Numbered from the stretch's first letter, positions 1-9,207 are shown. The stretch is 64,000 bases of DNA from Streptomyces sp. ALI-76-A (GCF_030287445.1 NZ_JASVWB010000002.1:7006001-7070000), one strand, 5' to 3'. Made by a program: numbers and translations. Notes: generated by a model not told the origin, from the sequence alone.

Positions 1-144
1 GCCGGAGACGGTCAGTTGTTTGCCGGCGGTGTAGGTCCAGGTCTGGCCGGCCGCGCCGGTGCAGTCCCCGAGTTGGGTCTGGGTGCCGTTGGTGGTGCCG
101 GCGCCGGGGACGGTCAGGCAGCGGCCGGACGGCGCGCCCACGAT
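1..144. repeat. Inverted repeat partner of 12424-12567 (CBM13 coding)
   Basis: Bases 1-130 are an exact reverse complement of 12438-12567. The match continues with one mismatch at 131 and then 13 more matching bases to 144. Both copies encode the same part of a CBM13 module in different genes of opposite orientation. The repeat may continue left of the window. Confidence 0.93.
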
Positions 145-270
145 GGGGGCGCTCTGCCCGGGCTCGATCGGCGCCGCCACCGCGGTGGCGCCGACGGCGA
201 CAAGCACCAGGGCGGTGCCCAGCGCGGACAGCCGTCCGTACCGGCGGGGCCGAGGTATCCGAAACACCAT
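1..270 (-). CDS. Secreted CBM13 (ricin-type lectin) protein, N-terminal part only
   Basis: This minus-strand gene starts at an ATG whose complement is at 268-270, with GGTGAGG upstream as ribosome binding site, and runs off the left edge. The 90 visible residues begin with a basic N-terminus and a hydrophobic stretch that looks like a signal peptide. A ricin-type lectin module follows, marked by SGRCLTVPG, a TQTQLGDCT motif and GQTWTY. The lectin module comes directly after the signal peptide, whereas in most other secreted enzymes here it is C-terminal. Any catalytic domain would lie outside the window. The visible part of the lectin module is almost identical in DNA to that of the beta-helix gene at 10417. 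The sugar-binding role is inferred from the family; the enzyme type is unknown. Confidence 0.75.
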   Translation of the reverse strand, partial: MVFRIPRPRRYGRLSALGTALVLVAVGATAVAAPIEPGQSAPIVGAPSGRCLTVPGAGTTNGTQTQLGDCTGAAGQTWTYTAGKQLTVSG

Positions 271-296
271 GACGGTTCCTCACCTGTTCGTAGGGA

Positions 297-330
297 GGGC
301 TGCCCGGCGCGCGACCGCGCCGGGCAGCCC
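297..330. terminator. Strong hairpin, probable terminator
   Basis: A perfect 15-bp stem (GGGCTGCCCGGCGCG and its complement) closes a 4-base CGAC loop. It lies 12 bases beyond the stop of the ThuA/dehydrogenase gene and upstream of the next minus-strand gene. There is no U-tract, which is usual for high-GC actinobacteria. Confidence 0.75.
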
Positions 331-341
331 GTCCGGACGGG

Positions 342-3300
342 CTATACGGCGGTGAACCGCCACTGTTGGTTGGTGCCGCCGTGGCAGCTCCATTGCAGGA
401 GTCGTGCGCCGTCGGCCGTCGAGCCGCCGTTGACGTCGACGCACAGTCCACTGGGGACGCTCTTCATCGTGTACACGCCCGCCGTGGTCGACGGGGTGAC
501 GAGGAACTTCTGCGGGTTGCCGTTGTCGCAGGCGGACTGCTGCAGGAACGCGCCCTGGGCGGTGGACCCGCCTGTGACGGCGAGGCACTTGTCGCTGTGC
601 GCCGCCTTCAGGTAGACGGCGCCGCCACCGGCGTCGACGGCCTGCCACTTCTGGTTGTCGGCGCCGGTGGCCGGCCACTGGACGATCTGGGCGCCGTCAG
701 CGGTCGAGGCGCCGTTGACGTCCACGAACTTGCCGCTGTGCTGCGCTGCGACCGTCCAGGTCCGACCGGCCACGCCACCGCCGCCGCTGCCCGGTTCGCC
801 GACCCCGTTGCCGCCGAAGGTGAGCGAGTCGAGGTCGAACCAGTTGTTCGAGGTGCCCTTGAACACCAGGTAGAGCGCGTGCGAGCCGGCGAGATCGGCG
901 GTGTTCACCGCCGACGTGGACTGGTAGGTGTTCCAGCCGCCGGTGCTGGGCACCGGTGTCGTGGCCAGGAGTGTGCCGGTCGGGGAGTCGGCGCGCAGTT
1001 CGATCGATCCGCCGCCGCTCGGCGACGACAGGCGGTAGCGCACGCTCGTGACACCCGACAGGCTCATCGGTTTGAACGCGATCCAGTCGCCGTCGGAGAT
1101 GTTGCCGACCCGCTTGCCGCTCTCCGCGCCGGCCTGCTCGACGACCTGCACACCCGACTGGTCCGTGTAGAACTCCGCCTGCTTGTGCTTGGGCTGGAGG
1201 ATCGCTTGGGCGTAGCCGGTGAGCGGGGCCGCACCGCCGGGACCGCCGTCATCGGTGTAGCGGGCGTTGAGGACGTAGTACAGGTTGGCGCCGTCGGGGT
1301 GCCCGCCCAGCAGCGTCGTGTCGATGGTGCCCGAGCACCCCGGATGGTCCGTGGTCTCGTGCTGGTGGTCGTCGTGGCCGAGGGCGGGGTTGACGAACAC
1401 CTTGGCACAGTCGACGGGCGCGCCGCCGGGGTTTGAGACGGACACCTTGTACGGGACGCGGTCGCCGAAGTCCAGCATCCCGCCGTTGGTCGGAATCGTG
1501 AGGGTGACGACCGGTGCGGTGTTGCCCACGGTGATCGGCACGTTGGCGAAGGCCGTCTTTCCGGTGTTGTCGGTGACCTTGAGCTGGGCGGTGTAGTTGC
1601 CGTTGGCGGTGTAGGTGTGTGACGGGTTGGCCGCCGTGGACGTGGTGCCGTCACCGAACGTCCAGTGGTAGTTGAGCGAGCTGCCGGGATCCGGGTCCGT
1701 GGACCCGGCGCTGCTGAACTGCACGTTCAGCGGCGCGTCCCCGTTGGTGGGCGTGCCGGTGGCTTTGGCGATCGGCGACCGTCCGCCGTGGTTGTAGTCG
1801 ATGCGGTAGAGCCCCGAGTCGTTGTTGCCACCGGAGAAGTTGTTGCCCCATTCGAGCAGGTACAGCGAGCCGTCGGGCCCGAACTCCATGTCCATCGGCT
1901 TGAGGAACTTGGCGGCGGGCATGAAGGAGTTGGTCCGGGTGACCGCGGTCGCGGAGTCGAAGTGGACCTCCTTGACGGTGTGGCGCGACCACTCGTAGAA
2001 GAAGTGGACTCCGTCGTAGTAGGGCGGGAACTTCGTCTCGGACGGGTTGGCGGCGTTGTAGCGGTAGACCGGTCCTCCCATCGGGCCCGAGCCGCCGGAG
2101 CCGAGTTCGGGGAAGTTCGGTGAGACGCCGTAGCCGTACCACATGTTCGGCGCGACGATCGGCTTGAGGCTGGTCAGGCCGGTGTTGTTCGGCGAGTTGT
2201 TGACCGGCGCGTTGCAGTTGAACTTGGCGCCGACGACGCCGGTGCTCGGGTTGTAGGGCGCGTAGGCCTGGTTGTCGCCGTGGCAGAACGGCCAGCCGTA
2301 GTTGCCCGGGGTCTTGATGACATTGAGCTCGACGAGCCCTTCGGGGCCGCGGTTGGTCGCGGGCGGGTTCCGGTCCGGGCCGTAGTCGGCGAGGTAGACC
2401 CACCCGTTGTCCGGGTCGATCGAGAAGCGGAACGGGTTGCGGAAGCCCATCGCGTGGATCTCCGGCCGGGTCTGCGCCGTGCCCTGCGGGTAGAGGTTGC
2501 CGGCCGGGACGGTGTAGCCGCCGTCGGCCGACGGCCGGATGCGCAGGAGCTTGCCACGCAGGTCGTTGGTGTTGCCGGCGGTGCGGGCGGCGTCGAGGTT
2601 GGCCTTGCCCTGCCGCCAGTCCAGCGGGGCGTAGCCCTGCCAGTTGGAGTCGAGGTTCGGTGGGACGTCGTCCCCGGTGCCGATGTAGAGGTTCTTGTCG
2701 GGGCCGAACTCGATGTACCCGCCCGTGTGCCCGGGTTCGGCGAACGTGCGGTCCCGGGTCGCGGGGATGTCGATGATCGTCACCTGGCTCGACATGTTCA
2801 GGGTGTCGCCGGTGAGCGTGAACCGGGAGACCCGGTTGATGTCGTTCGGGACTCCGGCCGGGGAGTGATACAGGTACACGTAGCCGTTGCTGGCGAAGTC
2901 GGGGTCGAGCGCCAGTCCGGTGAGGCCGTCCTCGCCGCCGGTGTAGACGCTGAGCGTGCCGGCTGTCACGGTGCGGTTCGTGGTCGGTTTGAAGATCTTC
3001 AGCTGCCCGGACCGCTGGACGTAGAGCACCCGCCCGTCCGGGGCGACCGCGAGGGCCATCGGGTCCGCGGTGTTGTCGTCGAGGGTGCGCTTCTCGAAGT
3101 TGCTCCACACGGTGCCGCCGCAGTCGCCGGGCTCCTTGCCGGCCGCCCACTTGACGCCCCCGAGGACGTGGTTGCGGAAATGGGTCTCGCTGTAGGCCGC
3201 GCTGGTGTGCCCCATGGCGGTGGCCCACACGCGGCCGCCGCCGGTGTCGCGGCACCAGGAGATGGGGTGGTCCGGCCCCATGGCGCGGGAGCCCGGGTTG

Positions 3301-3893
3301 TACGTGCGCTCGTCCGCGGTGACCAGGACATGAACGTCGCCGCGGGGGTTGCGGTCGAAGTTGTACCACTCCTCGCTGCGGTTCCAACGGTCCGGCAGGC
3401 CGGCCGTCGACGGGTGCTTCTTGTCCGCGACGACGGCGGTGCCGGCCAGCACCCCGGGAGAGTGCTCCGGCATGTGTGCGCCGCCGTTGATGGTCTGGTC
3501 CCACCACGGGTACTCGTTCTCGATGCCCATGTCCGTGGCGTTGTGGATCGCGACGATGCCCTTGCCGCTGGCGAGGTATCCCTCCACCGCCTGACGTTGG
3601 GCCGCCGTGGTCCACACCATTCCCGAGGTCTGGAACATGATGAGCACGTCGAAGGTGGCGAGGTTTGCCGGGGTGAAAACGCTCGAGTCCTCGCTATGGA
3701 CCAACTCGAAGTTGTTGGCCGCCGCCTGCTCCCTAAACATCGTGAGGCCGGCGGGGATCGAATCGTGCCGGTAGCCGGCCGTCTTCGTGAAGACCAGGGC
3801 TCGGAAGGCCGGCGCCGCTGACGCCGGTTGGGCGATGACGAGCGACAGGAGCACGCTCGCGATCGCCCCGAAGACAATGATGATGCGACGCAT
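342..3893 (-). CDS. Secreted ThuA / PQQ-type sugar dehydrogenase / PKD / CBM6 / CBM13 multidomain protein
   Basis: The start at 3893 (MRRIIIVFG) is preferred because GGGAGA lies 4 bases upstream; an in-frame ATG at 3905 is an alternative. The product is 1183 residues. In order it shows a signal peptide ending near QPASA (residue 26), a ThuA/trehalose-utilisation-like domain (about 30-255), and a glucose/sorbosone dehydrogenase-like beta-propeller (about 275-690). A PKD domain (about 700-785, WTFGDGT) follows, then a CBM6-like jelly roll (about 890-1030, containing DGDWIAF and WFDLDSLTF) and a C-terminal CBM13 (about 1045-1183, ending in a GTNQQWRF motif). ThuA proteins act on 3-keto-disaccharides and the propeller family oxidises sugars; combining these functions outside the cell is an inference. 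The gene diverges from the sugar importer at 4556 and probably shares its regulator. Confidence 0.85.
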   Translation of the reverse strand: MRRIIIVFGAIASVLLSLVIAQPASAAPAFRALVFTKTAGYRHDSIPAGLTMFREQAAANNFELVHSEDSSVFTPANLATFDVLIMFQTSGMVWTTAAQRQAVEGYLASGKGIVAIHNATDMGIENEYPWWDQTINGGAHMPEHSPGVLAGTAVVADKKHPSTAGLPDRWNRSEEWYNFDRNPRGDVHVLVTADERTYNPGSRAMGPDHPISWCRDTGGGRVWATAMGHTSAAYSETHFRNHVLGGVKWAAGKEPGDCGGTVWSNFEKRTLDDNTADPMALAVAPDGRVLYVQRSGQLKIFKPTTNRTVTAGTLSVYTGGEDGLTGLALDPDFASNGYVYLYHSPAGVPNDINRVSRFTLTGDTLNMSSQVTIIDIPATRDRTFAEPGHTGGYIEFGPDKNLYIGTGDDVPPNLDSNWQGYAPLDWRQGKANLDAARTAGNTNDLRGKLLRIRPSADGGYTVPAGNLYPQGTAQTRPEIHAMGFRNPFRFSIDPDNGWVYLADYGPDRNPPATNRGPEGLVELNVIKTPGNYGWPFCHGDNQAYAPYNPSTGVVGAKFNCNAPVNNSPNNTGLTSLKPIVAPNMWYGYGVSPNFPELGSGGSGPMGGPVYRYNAANPSETKFPPYYDGVHFFYEWSRHTVKEVHFDSATAVTRTNSFMPAAKFLKPMDMEFGPDGSLYLLEWGNNFSGGNNDSGLYRIDYNHGGRSPIAKATGTPTNGDAPLNVQFSSAGSTDPDPGSSLNYHWTFGDGTTSTAANPSHTYTANGNYTAQLKVTDNTGKTAFANVPITVGNTAPVVTLTIPTNGGMLDFGDRVPYKVSVSNPGGAPVDCAKVFVNPALGHDDHQHETTDHPGCSGTIDTTLLGGHPDGANLYYVLNARYTDDGGPGGAAPLTGYAQAILQPKHKQAEFYTDQSGVQVVEQAGAESGKRVGNISDGDWIAFKPMSLSGVTSVRYRLSSPSGGGSIELRADSPTGTLLATTPVPSTGGWNTYQSTSAVNTADLAGSHALYLVFKGTSNNWFDLDSLTFGGNGVGEPGSGGGGVAGRTWTVAAQHSGKFVDVNGASTADGAQIVQWPATGADNQKWQAVDAGGGAVYLKAAHSDKCLAVTGGSTAQGAFLQQSACDNGNPQKFLVTPSTTAGVYTMKSVPSGLCVDVNGGSTADGARLLQWSCHGGTNQQWRFTAV

Positions 3894-4555
3894 GCCGTCT
3901 CCCATTTCGGCGGAGCAACGATGGCATGACCACGGGCACGCGCCGGCCGCACCTGCGATGCGCCAGAGTGCCTGAGCGCGTCGTAGGCACGCGTGTGCCG
4001 TCAGCTCGTCATCCCGTCCGCCGTGACGGGCAGTCAAGTCCCTACGGAAGAGAGGGGGCGTCACACCGGATGCGACCGTCTCCCGTGGTCTGCCGGTCAG
4101 CATGCAGCGGCGTATCGCAACAGTCAATATGGCTCGGGTGCGGTCGTTTCCATAACACATTTTGCGCATTAATCAGGTCGTGGTTCGGCGCGCGACTGTC
4201 GTCGGGCCGATTCCATAACACATTTCGCGCATCAGCCGTCGTGGTTCGACGCGCGACTGTGGACGGGCCGATTCGATAACAGATTTTGGCGTATCAATCG
4301 CTGTCGACCGATCGCCGGTCCACATTGAGCAGGTCGAACGGCGAACGTCCTCCTGTGATGTCCGTTGGTATTGCCAGGCGCTCATCGAGGCATTTACCCT
4401 CGGGGCCGCGAAGTCGCCATCGCGGCCGGCGAAAGTTCGCGGCTATTCGACGACAGCTCGCGGGCGGGAGCTGTCATTCCACGCCGGCCGTACCCAAACG
4501 ATTCAGCTATCGGTGACTCAATCCTGCTGACGACGCGAATGTAGAGGGTCCCACG
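3894..4555. promoter_or_regulatory. Divergent intergenic region with operator-like triple repeat
   Basis: This 660-bp gap separates the minus-strand ThuA/dehydrogenase gene from the plus-strand importer operon. Bases 4150-4293 hold three tandem copies of a motif annotated separately. The rest has no convincing gene, and the short open frames here show no recognisable protein. It most likely carries both promoters. No regulator gene for this divergon lies inside the window. Confidence 0.6.
4150..4293. repeat. Three direct repeats, candidate operator array
   Basis: The core CATAACACATTTTGCGCAT (copy at 4150-4169) recurs at 4213-4232 with one change and at 4274-4293 in a more divergent form (GATAACAGATTTTGGCGTAT). 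The spacing is 63 and 61 bases, about six helical turns. About 40 bases after each of the first two cores are also conserved (GTGGTTCG, CGCGCGACTGT, GGGCCGATT). AT-rich cores phased on the helix in a GC-rich divergent promoter region suggest cooperative regulator binding. Confidence 0.75.
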
Positions 4556-6067
4556 ATGTCTGGCCTGCTGCCGTCGCCGCTGCTCGCTCTGCGAGGCATC
4601 GGCAAGTCGTTCCTCGGCGTGCCGGTGCTCGACGGCGTCGACCTCCAGGTCCGGCCGGGCGAGGTGCACGCGGTCGTCGGCGAGAACGGCGCCGGCAAGT
4701 CCACGCTCATGAAGGTGGTGTCCGGCGTCCACCAGCCCGACGAGGGAACGGTTGAGTTCGCCGGCGCCCCGCGGACGTTCCGCAGCCCGCGTGAGGCCCA
4801 ACAGGCCGGTATCGGCATCGTCTACCAGGAGCTGACCCTGCTGCCCGAGCGCACCGTCGCGGAGAACGTCTGTCTGGGCCGCGAGCCCCTGCGCCGCGGG
4901 CTCGTCGACCGTAGGGCGATGCTCAGCCACACCGCGGGGCTCCTCGCCTCGGTCGGGGAGGGCTCGTTACCGCCCGACACGCGCGTGGGACGACTCGGAG
5001 TGGCGCAACAGCAGGTGGTCGAGATCGTCAAGGCGCTCGCCCTCGACGCGCGGCTGCTCATCATGGACGAGCCCACCGCGGCTCTCGCCGACCACGAAGT
5101 CGACCAGCTCTACGCGCTCGTACGGCGGCTGCAGGAGCACGGGATGGGCGTGCTGTACGTCTCGCACCGCCTCAAGGAGGTCTTCGACCTGTCCAGCCGG
5201 ATCACCGTGCTCAAGGACGGCCGGGCGGTGGCCACCGTGAACACCGCGGACACCAGCGCCGATCAGCTGGTGCGCCACATGGTCGGCCGCGAGCTGTCGA
5301 GCTACTACCCCGACCCGGCGAAGCCGCAGGAGCTGGGCCCGGTGCGGCTGACCGTCCGCGACGGAGGCAACCGGAAGCTGCGCGGCATCGACCTACGGCT
5401 GCGCGCCGGCGAGGTGCTCGGCGTCGGCGGCCTGCAGGGCTCCGGCCGGTCGGCGTTGGCCCGCGCACTGTTCGGCGCCGCACCGTTCAGCACCGGCCGG
5501 GTGACCGTCGACGGAGCGCCGGTCCGGCTGCGCTCGCCCCGCGCCGCGATGCGGGCCGGTATCGCCTACGTCTCCGAGGACCGCAAGGGCGAGGGGATCG
5601 TCGCCGAGCAGTCGGTGCTCGACAACGCGCTGTTGGCCGGCCGCGCCGTCCGCCCGGGCCGGCTCGGCCGCGGTGCCCGGACCGCGCGGGTCCGGGAACT
5701 GCTCGCGGCCGTCGAGCTTCGCGCCGCGGGGGAGGACCAGGAGATCCGTTTCCTGTCCGGGGGCAACCAGCAGAAGGTCGTGCTGGCCAGGTGGCTCGCG
5801 CTCGCCCCGAGGATCCTGCTCTTCGACGAGCCGACCCGGGGCATCGACGTGGGCGCCAAGGCGGCGATCCACGATCTCGTCCGCCGGCTGGCCCGCGACG
5901 GCGCCGCCGTGCTGATGGTCTCGTCCGAGCTGCCCGAGCTGCTCGGCATGAGCGACCGGATCATCGTCATGCGCGACGGCCGGATCGCCGGCGAGTTACC
6001 CGGCGGCGCGACGGAGGAGGATGTCGTCGCCCTGGCGGTCGGCACCGTGGGGGAGGCGGCCGGATGA
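4556..6067 (+). CDS. Sugar ABC importer ATPase (RbsA/XylG type, two ATPase domains)
   Basis: This 503-residue cytoplasmic ATPase would power a monosaccharide importer. The first domain has Walker A GENGAGKST (42-50), the RbsA-type signature variant LGVAQQQVVEIVKAL and Walker B LLIMDEPTAAL (about 166-176). The second has the degenerate P-loop GLQGSGRSALARAL, a full signature LSGGNQQKVVLARWL (near 400) and ILLFDEPTRGIDVG. This asymmetry is typical of the CUT2 ribose, xylose and galactose importers. The length is normal. The ATG at 4556 is preceded by GAGGGT. It is the first gene of the operon running to 10086, and its stop overlaps the next start (ATGA). The sugar cannot be read from the ATPase. 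Confidence 0.92.
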   Translation: MSGLLPSPLLALRGIGKSFLGVPVLDGVDLQVRPGEVHAVVGENGAGKSTLMKVVSGVHQPDEGTVEFAGAPRTFRSPREAQQAGIGIVYQELTLLPERTVAENVCLGREPLRRGLVDRRAMLSHTAGLLASVGEGSLPPDTRVGRLGVAQQQVVEIVKALALDARLLIMDEPTAALADHEVDQLYALVRRLQEHGMGVLYVSHRLKEVFDLSSRITVLKDGRAVATVNTADTSADQLVRHMVGRELSSYYPDPAKPQELGPVRLTVRDGGNRKLRGIDLRLRAGEVLGVGGLQGSGRSALARALFGAAPFSTGRVTVDGAPVRLRSPRAAMRAGIAYVSEDRKGEGIVAEQSVLDNALLAGRAVRPGRLGRGARTARVRELLAAVELRAAGEDQEIRFLSGGNQQKVVLARWLALAPRILLFDEPTRGIDVGAKAAIHDLVRRLARDGAAVLMVSSELPELLGMSDRIIVMRDGRIAGELPGGATEEDVVALAVGTVGEAAG

Positions 6068-7035
6068 GCGGCGCGCTGTCCCTGCCGGCCCGGCGGACCC
6101 CGCCGGGCGTGTTCGTCGCCCTGGTCCTCACCCTGACGATCGGTTGGCTCGTCGTCGCGGTCGATGGCGGCCGGCTGTTCAGCCTGCCGACGACGGTGAG
6201 CCTGCTGCACGTCGCCGCCGGTCTGGGCCTCGTCGCGGTCGGCCAGACGCTGGTCATCGTCGGGGGCTCGCTGGACCTGTCCGTGGCGTACGTGGTCAGC
6301 CTGAGCACCCTCGTCGCCGCCGAGACCATGGCCGGTGACGACGGCGCGCTGCTGCCGGCGATCGGCCTGACACTCGCGGTCAGCGGCGCGATCGGCCTCG
6401 TCAACGGCCTGCTCGTCACCACGGCGCGGATCAACCCCTTCATCGCGACCGTCGGCGTCGCACTGCTGCTGAAGGGATACCTCGACAACGGATACGACGG
6501 CCCGGCCGGCAAGACCGCACCCGCCCTGGTGCAGGGCCTCGGGTACCAGCGCGTCGGCCCGGTGCCGCTGTCGTTCCTGCTGCTGCTCGCCGTCGCCGCC
6601 GCGGCCTGGTTCGTGCTGGCGCGCACCCGCTTCGGCCACCACCTGCTCGCCGTGGGCGGTGACCCGGAGGTCGCCCGGCTCTCCGGCGTGCGGGGCAGCC
6701 GGGTCCTCGTCACCGCCCATGTGCTGTGCGCCCTCTGCGCCGGCCTCGCCGGGATCTACCTCGCCAGTCGGCTCGGCGCCGGCGCACCGAGGGTGGGCAC
6801 CGAGGGACTGTACGACCTGGAGTCGATCGCCGCGGTGGTGCTCGGCGGCACCGCCCTGGCCGGCGGGCGCGGCGGCGTCGCCGGCACGGTCGGCGGCGTG
6901 CTGCTGCTCGCGAGCATCGACGCCATCTTCAACCAGCTCGAGGTCGACGCGTTCTTCAAGCAGGTGATCCGTGGCGTGATCATCATCGCGGCGGTCGCCG
7001 TCTACGCCCGCCGGGCGATGCGAAAGGCGTCATAG
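6064..7035 (+). CDS. Sugar ABC importer permease 1 (RbsC family)
   Basis: The start is the ATG at 6064, which overlaps the stop of the ATPase gene and implies translational coupling. The 323-residue membrane protein has the CUT2 permease hallmarks: the GGSLDLSVAYV motif near residue 70, a conserved glycine-rich region (AAVVLGGTALAGGRGG) and about eight to ten hydrophobic segments. It would pair with the second permease of identical length just downstream, forming a heterodimeric channel through the membrane. A longer reading from 5791 would lie inside the ATPase coding sequence in another frame and is not credible. Confidence 0.9.
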   Translation: MSGALSLPARRTPPGVFVALVLTLTIGWLVVAVDGGRLFSLPTTVSLLHVAAGLGLVAVGQTLVIVGGSLDLSVAYVVSLSTLVAAETMAGDDGALLPAIGLTLAVSGAIGLVNGLLVTTARINPFIATVGVALLLKGYLDNGYDGPAGKTAPALVQGLGYQRVGPVPLSFLLLLAVAAAAWFVLARTRFGHHLLAVGGDPEVARLSGVRGSRVLVTAHVLCALCAGLAGIYLASRLGAGAPRVGTEGLYDLESIAAVVLGGTALAGGRGGVAGTVGGVLLLASIDAIFNQLEVDAFFKQVIRGVIIIAAVAVYARRAMRKAS

Positions 7036-7036
7036 C

Positions 7037-8008
7037 ATGCGGATCGCGCGCCCTCTGCGGCTCCTTGAGTTCCGCTCCGGCGGTCTCGCACCGATCATCG
7101 TGATCCTGGCGGTGTTGCTGGTCCTGCTGACCGCCCGCCAACCGGACTTCCTCTCGCCGCCGTCGCTGATGTCGTTCCTCGGCCGCTCCGCGCCGATCAT
7201 CCTGCTCGCCGCCGGCCAGTACTTCGTGATCGTCTCCGGCGAGTTGGACCTGTCCGTCGGCTCCCTGGTCACCGCGCAGGTGGTCATCGCCGCCCGGCTG
7301 ATCGACGGCGATCCGTCGGCCGGCTGGCCTGTCGTCGTGCTCCTGCTCGCGTTCGGCATCGCCGTCGGCCTCGTCAACGGCCTCGTCACCACGCGGCTGC
7401 GGGTGCCGTCGTTCATCACGACCCTCGGGATGTACCTGATCCTCGTGGGTGCCGTGTACCTGTGGTCCGACGGTGCCCCGAAGGGCGGCCTCTCCGAGGA
7501 GTTCCGCCGGCTCGGCCGGTCGGCGTTCGAGGACGTGCCCGCGCTGGGCCGGATACCGTACGCCCTGGTCGTCCTGCTGGCGGTAGCCGCTCTGGCGCTG
7601 GTGCTGACGCGTTCGGACTTCGGCCGCACCCTGGTCGCCGTCGGCGGCAACCCGCGGACCGCCGAGCTGAGCGGCGTGCGCGTGTGGCGCGCCAAGACCA
7701 TGGCGTTCGTCCTCAGCGGACTCGCCGCCACGCTCGCGGCGGTCCTCATCGGCGGGTACAGCGGAGTGTCGTTCCAGGCCGGCGCCGGCCTGGAGTTCGG
7801 CGCGATCACCGCGGCGGTCCTCGGCGGTGTCGCTCTGGGCGGGGGCCGCGGTTCGGTCGTCGGCGCGATGCTGGGCGCGCTGACCCTCGAGACGCTCTTC
7901 ACGCTCATGAACTTCTACGGCGTCTCCGGCGCCCTCAAACCGGCCGTCCAGGGCGCGATCATTCTGCTCGCCGTGGCGGCGGCGTCCTTCCGTTTCCCGT
8001 CCAGATAA
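7037..8008 (+). CDS. Sugar ABC importer permease 2 (RbsC family)
   Basis: This is the second CUT2 membrane subunit, 323 residues, starting at an ATG one base after the stop of permease 1. The family marker SGELDLSVGSLV lies near residue 70, and AAVLGGVALGGGRGS near the C-terminus repeats the pattern of permease 1. CUT2 importers often use a homodimer, so two adjacent permease genes indicate a heterodimeric variant. The stop TAA is followed at once by AAAGGGG, the ribosome binding site of the lipoprotein gene. Confidence 0.9.
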   Translation: MRIARPLRLLEFRSGGLAPIIVILAVLLVLLTARQPDFLSPPSLMSFLGRSAPIILLAAGQYFVIVSGELDLSVGSLVTAQVVIAARLIDGDPSAGWPVVVLLLAFGIAVGLVNGLVTTRLRVPSFITTLGMYLILVGAVYLWSDGAPKGGLSEEFRRLGRSAFEDVPALGRIPYALVVLLAVAALALVLTRSDFGRTLVAVGGNPRTAELSGVRVWRAKTMAFVLSGLAATLAAVLIGGYSGVSFQAGAGLEFGAITAAVLGGVALGGGRGSVVGAMLGALTLETLFTLMNFYGVSGALKPAVQGAIILLAVAAASFRFPSR

Positions 8009-8018
8009 AGGGGCTTCA

Positions 8019-9203
8019 GTGAGGCATTCCATGACGGTGCTGGCCGTGAGCACCTTACTGGTGCTGGCCGGCTGCGCCACCGACGAGCCCACCACCGGCG
8101 CATCGGGTTCGCCCTCCGCGGGCACCGGGTCGGGCACCGGGAAGCAGTCGAAGTTCTTTGTGCGGGCCGACTACGACGAGCAGCTCGCGCTGCTGGACGC
8201 CGCGCCCACCGGGCCGGCCGGCAAGCCCTGGGAGCAGGCGCTCAAACCGGCGATGGTGGAGACCGCGAAGTTCACGAAGCCCGGACCGTACAAGATCTGC
8301 TTCTCCAACGCGGGGCTGAACAACCCCTGGCGCCAGGTCGGTTTCAAGACCATGCAGGCCGAGGTCGACACGCACCGCGGCCGGATCTCCGAGTTCGTCC
8401 ACGTCGATGCCGAAGGCAAGGACCAGAAGCAGATCGCCGACATCAACGACCTGCTCGGCAAGGGCTGCCACGCGCTCATCGTCTCGCCGAACACCACCGC
8501 GACGCTCACCCCGGCCGTGGAGGCCGCCTGTCAGAAGGGCCTGCCGGTCATCGTCTTCGACCGCGGCGTCGACACGACCTGCCCGGTGACGTTCATCAAC
8601 CCGATCGGCGGCTACGGATTCGGCCACGTCGCGGCGGAGTTCGTCACCCGGAAGATGAAGCGGGGTGGCAAGGTGCTCGCGCTGCGCATCCTGCCCGGCG
8701 TCGACGTGCTGGAGACCCGTTGGTCCGCGGCGAAGATCGCCTTCGACAAGGCGGGCGTCGACGTCGTCGGCGTCGAGTTCACCGACGGCGACCCGGCCAG
8801 GACGAAGAAGATCGTCAACGACTACATCCAGCGGTACGGCACGATCGACGGCGTCTGGATGGACGCCGGGGCGGTCGCGGGCGCGGCGGTCGAGGCGTTC
8901 GAGGACGCCGGCAAGCCCGTGCCGCCGATCAACGGCGAGGACCAGCTCGACTTCCTGAAGCTGTGGAAGGACAAGAAGCTCACGGCGATCGCCCCGACCT
9001 ACCCGACCTACCAGTGGCGCACCCCGGTCATCGCCGCGCTGAAGATCCTCGACGGCGAGCAGGTGCCGAACCCGTGGAAGCTGCCACAGCCGACCATCAC
9101 CCAGGACAACCTGGACGAGTACGTCGACGCCACCATGCCGCCGCTGCACTACGCGATGTGCGGCTGCACCGACCTGCCCGGTTACCCGCGGCGCTGGAAG
9201 TAG
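8019..9203 (+). CDS. Sugar-binding lipoprotein of the ribose-type importer
   Basis: A GTG start at 8019 with AAAGGGG upstream gives 394 residues. The N-terminus has a lipobox LVLAGC with the lipidated cysteine at position 19, then a low-complexity Gly/Ser/Thr linker, so the protein should be anchored outside the membrane. The remainder resembles the periplasmic-binding-protein type 1 (RbsB) fold: KICFSNAGLNNPWRQ, then LIVSPNTTATLTP and VIVFDRGVDTTCPVTF, typical of monosaccharide binders. It is longer than RbsB (about 290) and ends with a Cys-containing tail (YAMCGCTDLPG). Its sugar is not determined by sequence. Neighbours suggest a product of plant cell-wall breakdown or a keto-sugar. Confidence 0.87.
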   Translation: MRHSMTVLAVSTLLVLAGCATDEPTTGASGSPSAGTGSGTGKQSKFFVRADYDEQLALLDAAPTGPAGKPWEQALKPAMVETAKFTKPGPYKICFSNAGLNNPWRQVGFKTMQAEVDTHRGRISEFVHVDAEGKDQKQIADINDLLGKGCHALIVSPNTTATLTPAVEAACQKGLPVIVFDRGVDTTCPVTFINPIGGYGFGHVAAEFVTRKMKRGGKVLALRILPGVDVLETRWSAAKIAFDKAGVDVVGVEFTDGDPARTKKIVNDYIQRYGTIDGVWMDAGAVAGAAVEAFEDAGKPVPPINGEDQLDFLKLWKDKKLTAIAPTYPTYQWRTPVIAALKILDGEQVPNPWKLPQPTITQDNLDEYVDATMPPLHYAMCGCTDLPGYPRRWK

Positions 9204-9207
9204 TGCG

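Noticed and set aside
1651..3821. Long frames on both strands within the ThuA/dehydrogenase gene
   Set aside because: Low-complexity Arg/Pro-rich or Val/Gly-rich translations without motifs. The main frame carries all the domains.
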